From Chloroflexota bacterium (GTDB taxonomy: Bacteria > Chloroflexota > Anaerolineae > Anaerolineales > UBA4823): DNA of 8,854 bases. The translations under genes and the position numbers were made by a program. The stretch is taken from contig JAGDMX010000238.1 of assembly GCA_017860725.1 (NCBI GenBank), positions 1 through 8,854 of the forward strand, in the 5' to 3' direction. Below, in pieces: positions 8,501-8,854 of the stretch. Under the pieces are notes generated by a model. That model ran no database searches. It was not told the DNA's origin and saw nothing but the letters and a program-made list of their open reading frames with translations. The number at the start of each line of letters is the position of its first letter. Positions within the stretch are counted from its first letter, which is position 1.

Positions 8501-8682
8501 GCTCTGGATTGATCACCCGCCTGTATCTCGGGCAAGCCGAGCTGGACCGCGCCGATGGAACCTACCTGCAGCTGCGCCAGGGCGAGCACATCGAGCTGAG
8601 CTTCCCCGGCTACGAAGAAATTCGGGAGCCCGTAAAAGCCTGGGTAGTTGCGGAGGGCTATTACCTGCCCTTTAAAAATTAA
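2497..8682 (+). CDS. Giant membrane-anchored nSTAND NTPase with WD40 propellers and Cys-paired TPR-like repeats
   Basis: This 2061-residue protein begins with NPFIGPRPF and LYGRE, the usual entry to nSTAND1-type NTPases. The P-loop is SPSGAGKTSLL (47-57, Lys53), the Walker B is LIFDQFEE (137-144), and a conserved arginine follows in FAMREDYL (176-183). A winged-helix-like segment ends in ELTHDRL (370-376). A helical linker leads to a very basic stretch (450-462) and one hydrophobic segment (464-486). Then come a helical region with RGLLLAIEAI (531-540), about 17-18 WD40-like blades (577-1469), a Cys-containing linker (1471-1508), six TPR-like units (1516-1934) and an unrecognised domain (1937-2061). 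STAND proteins are NTP-driven switches that oligomerise when a sensor region binds a ligand. The basic flank predicts a cytosolic NTPase and an external sensor, but there is no experimental support. The four-base overlap with the CHAT-SIR2 gene suggests that this protein controls it. The frame is intact throughout. The ligand is unknown. Confidence 0.95.
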   Translation: MNTPAERKNPFIGPRPFTENENLYGRERETGQLFNLLLAERIVLLYSPSGAGKTSLLRAGLLPRLKGRRFTVLPVLRVNLALSQSAAKHKGVNRYLLSVLTDLEEARPKAERLTEAELIGMRLEKYLKRFTPDRSVLIFDQFEEILTQDPTDVAAKIEFFNQVGEALQEPSRFAVFAMREDYLAGLEPYLRPIPNRLKATFRLDLLSKEAAQDVIDRTAHEGGVDFDHDAAYKLVEDLSQVQVQQPDGKVKPVSGAYVEPVQLQVVCYNLWEKLAPGQTEIKSLEKIGNVDQSLAEYYAVKTKDASEKTGIPERRIRQWFERSLITKSDIRGQVLLENDKGGDLELVAIEELENAHLVRRDTRRGTTWFELTHDRLIGPVRQANALWFKEHLSLLQQQAELWHKEGQRDDLLLRDQALDEAIVWAKAHPAELNPDEQFYLQRCEEARAERRAQREKDRRQRRTLQIVAAVALAAAIIAVVLASIAYNANLESKKNLDAENQRDAAARQRALARAGELAVEAETVYEAFPQRGLLLAIEAINAAQEVDLRSPQAEQALRNALSYASGAGAGSVYEEISEINISPDGRWLAVDTSSNTYFFDLSSGQPKLMPWKVPSEEIRADNLRFSPGGTWVFDQVSERLYDLRLADPFSEPVLSANEALAGESVEAVTFTGDGNDTPGWLAVLSANNLLLWDLNAQDISASLQIIPSGGGGYINDFRRLALSPSSDPAVGPRWLAVLQGDQDCYFGFSLIDLAAVADGDPDPQRRPQGEACLSFQGFSPDGKRLIMGDTSYGGPTLSADLESSGFPTKTLEVPGFPFAASDFETNSLLGADQLSGMQTQTLMNIDPELGSLAVWDVTQEEPKLKTHLVPPEDISPKSKEDAWGYTTQLSPDGRWALITDPLAAVLYDLESGPTARYYRLDEFSDIQVPTRFSPDSRWLLTGCFGGDACLYDLNRSHPGENPAILRGHESWIGRFAFSQNGSKLVTASADSTLRVWDLSQNNLSASPIEIGQVSETYSFPLLSISPDSRWLFYDERLWDLQPLAGGLEPVSYVIPMVNALVSVFSPDSRWLAISAHQSGASICSSTSEDDESHLYMWDLQALQTGEQIQPMSLAQNVDCNDFLAFSPDSRWLATTSSKISMGLLNDINQLRVWKLSEPDSSWQLSLDVSESATTLRFTTASSELISIDEQHAILFVKELDRLAEDSRQIQYPGSSKAFSADGRWFVSFDAGRYWIMDLNATQPQPVGLETTASENATVEFSPDSAWLAIGETNTISVFELSTSEGLGAAYRPNGVENSGGMAFSGDSQWLLADGWTSESTSLFGLIAPQVNISKPLVSLSGIGQGFIPTGMVGSGVTATSGIGFATQTFQAAQLWQVDELGQVVNPTALGGHPQNINSFLFSPDELWAVTLSGPNQLRLWDLSLPANGQAAEAALLPKSGSPIKALGFTPDSSWLVSVDEAGLVRLWPLITARLVNAACQVAGRNLTVTEWQRDFPNLPYRKTCPDLPLHRTAVDAVSSGMRQLMEQGNPRAALDTYHALLAQEPEVQTDSDFWYPVCDAAAKQDAYDLVRAQCDAAGIDEVQTRFYHLLDKAALLVEQEELMAAVTTLQEAQSIAPEEQVSYEQVCAKATLLGQYSQVQSVCEQAGFNESRAQIMTQVDQAQRLYQKGDYESAAGLLLDIKAIDLEYFQQLGEIIYSLCISTQLPDAETSIDILCNEPIMIEGLPLATMLAMAQAEQAWGEPDYGFSLVEKARLQGAPDDWVINMNYSICTQSARDDRISEFTESCLLAELDPSSLQGQLLEERLIQYGNSSNFEQGAILLEQLRYEDNISYETISNFCRQADRQGQFELVRTVCTNLGIDPARFRLSDRIDEMNAFLQQGNIDAARLKFESILKQYNEMELPPSLWEDLCNYGVNAGQYFKVKDACAHLSRALACPYVFTRDATLPSWTLDTTILFKLSSSELETLQRRPLRRFDGTLQVRELEQEISFIDQLYVEVMDSSGLITRLYLGQAELDRADGTYLQLRQGEHIELSFPGYEEIREPVKAWVVAEGYYLPFKN
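3886..3954 (+). other. Predicted single transmembrane segment of the nSTAND protein
   Basis: Residues 464-486 are almost entirely Ala, Val, Ile and Leu. They are preceded by about 13 residues with seven or more Arg/Lys (RAQREKDRRQRR) and followed by a mixed-charge region. By the positive-inside rule the N-terminal NTPase would be cytosolic and the WD40/TPR half outside. The Ala-rich character leaves open a hydrophobic helix that is not fully membrane-spanning. Confidence 0.75.
4225..6903 (+). repeat. Array of about 17-18 degenerate WD40-like blades
   Basis: Residues 577-1469 carry a recurring strand-turn motif of the form [FI]SPD[GS].WL, usually followed 15-35 residues later by a strand ending in LWDL, VWDL or LYDL. 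Clear examples begin near 4235, 4366, 4654, 4820, 5155, 5290, 5420, 5566, 5686, 5869, 6141, 6268, 6397, 6690 and 6832. The number suits two seven-bladed propellers with extra or broken blades. The structural GH dipeptide is seen clearly only near 5395 and 6667. WD40 propellers are protein-interaction platforms and act as the sensor in several STAND proteins. Blade boundaries are approximate. Confidence 0.85.
6907..7020 (+). other. Conserved post-WD40 linker with a cysteine pair
   Basis: Residues 1471-1508 contain AACQVAGRNLT (Cys1479), then a Trp in TEWQ and PYRKTCPDLP (Cys1504). From memory, a very similar block follows the last WD40 blade in many large bacterial STAND/WD40 proteins, so it is probably a real small module that closes the propeller or links it to the next domain. 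The two cysteines could pair if this half is extracytoplasmic. I know of no assigned function. Confidence 0.6.
7042..8298 (+). repeat. Six-unit TPR-like repeat array, each unit with a C-X15-C pair
   Basis: Residues 1516-1934 form six units of two helical hairpins each. The first hairpin resembles a TPR (for example EQGNPRAALDTYHALL and QKGDYESAAGLLLDI). The second carries cysteines exactly 16 positions apart: 1558/1574, 1627/1643, 1700/1716, 1771/1787, 1840/1856 and 1912/1928. First cysteines recur at intervals of 69, 73, 71, 69 and 72 residues. Sequence identity between units is otherwise low; units 1, 2, 5 and 6 are most alike in pattern ([VFL]C...GQ[YF]..V...C). The spacing fits one cysteine on each helix of a hairpin, so a disulfide or metal site is plausible. 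Confidence 0.85.
8305..8679 (+). other. Unrecognised C-terminal domain of the nSTAND protein
   Basis: Residues 1937-2061 follow the repeat array. They begin with Cys1937 and seem rich in beta strands (TTILFKL, EISFIDQLYVEVMD, ITRLYLG, HIELSFPGY, KAWVVAEGYYL). No catalytic motif is obvious. DNA here is more GC-rich than the repeat array (sampled line 8521-8580 is 40/60 GC against 29/60 at 7441-7500). It could be a capping, ligand-binding or cell-surface-binding domain. Confidence 0.5.
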
Positions 8683-8759
8683 AGGCAAAGGTTCGGCCAT
8701 CGGCATTCTCGCGATTTGGACACCTTCAAAGCGTGCCTCGCCAGGGCAATTGGTAACGA

Positions 8760-8794
8760 AATTGGGAGACTCTACGCGTTAGGGTTTCCCAATT
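8760..8794 (+). terminator. Long imperfect hairpin downstream of the operon
   Basis: AATTGGGA (8760-8767) pairs with TCCCAATT (8787-8794), and the stem can extend inward through 8768-8773 with 8781-8786 using two G-U pairs, leaving a 7-base loop (8774-8780). It begins 77 bases after the stop codon of the nSTAND gene. The downstream sequence CCTACTTGCC has no real T-run, so it would be a weak intrinsic terminator, an mRNA 3'-end stabiliser or a Rho-assisted site. Confidence 0.4.
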
Positions 8795-8854
8795 CCTACT
8801 TGCCTGCCTTCTAGGTCAAACTATTAAGCGGCAGTTCAAGATAAGGGAAAAAGG

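Noticed and set aside
8464..8706. 80-codon minus-strand open frame reaching into the 3' non-coding tail
   Set aside because: It overlaps the C-terminal domain of the large gene almost entirely and has no motif or evident ribosome site.
8795..8854. Start of another gene near the right edge, with AAGGGAAAAAGG as a ribosome site
   Set aside because: The window ends before any start codon, so nothing can be supported.

Overview
The window holds a compact two-gene operon on the + strand, flanked by short non-coding stretches. The last 20 codons of an upstream VOC/glyoxalase-like gene lie at the left edge. Protein family style suggests a Chloroflexota bacterium, possibly Anaerolineae-like: a giant nSTAND-WD40 protein, a post-propeller 'AGRNLT...W...YRKTC' motif, and a CHAT protein with a SIR2-like tail. 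This assignment is inference; no rRNA or other marker gene is present. Sampled 60-base lines run from about 48% to 67% GC.

Layout: 1-60 is the C-terminus of the VOC protein. 61-382 is intergenic, with a perfect 12-bp hairpin (105-135), a smaller hairpin (160-179) and a consensus -10 box TATAAT (289-294). 383-2500 encodes a 705-residue protein with an N-terminal CHAT (caspase-like) protease domain, apparent dyad His227/Cys279, fused to a C-terminal SIR2-like domain with altered motifs. 2497-8682 encodes a 2061-residue protein: nSTAND-type NTPase, winged-helix-like and helical linker, one membrane segment, about 17-18 degenerate WD40 blades, a conserved Cys-containing linker, six units of a roughly 71-residue TPR-like repeat, and a C-terminal domain I do not recognise. 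The stop and start codons overlap as ATGA. 8683-8854 is non-coding apart from a long imperfect hairpin at 8760-8794.

Most interesting reading: this looks like a STAND-receptor/CHAT-effector conflict or signalling system. The NTPase would be the switch, the WD40 and TPR-like arrays the sensor, and the coupled CHAT-SIR2 protein the effector. Every one of the six C-terminal repeat units carries a cysteine pair spaced exactly C-X15-C, recurring every 69-73 residues. Of the 21 cysteines after the membrane segment, 20 can be grouped into local pairs. With a strongly basic stretch just before the membrane segment, this suggests that the sensor half is outside the cytoplasm and disulfide-stapled while the NTPase faces the cytosol near the CHAT protein. 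The function, ligand and topology are inferred, not shown by the sequence.
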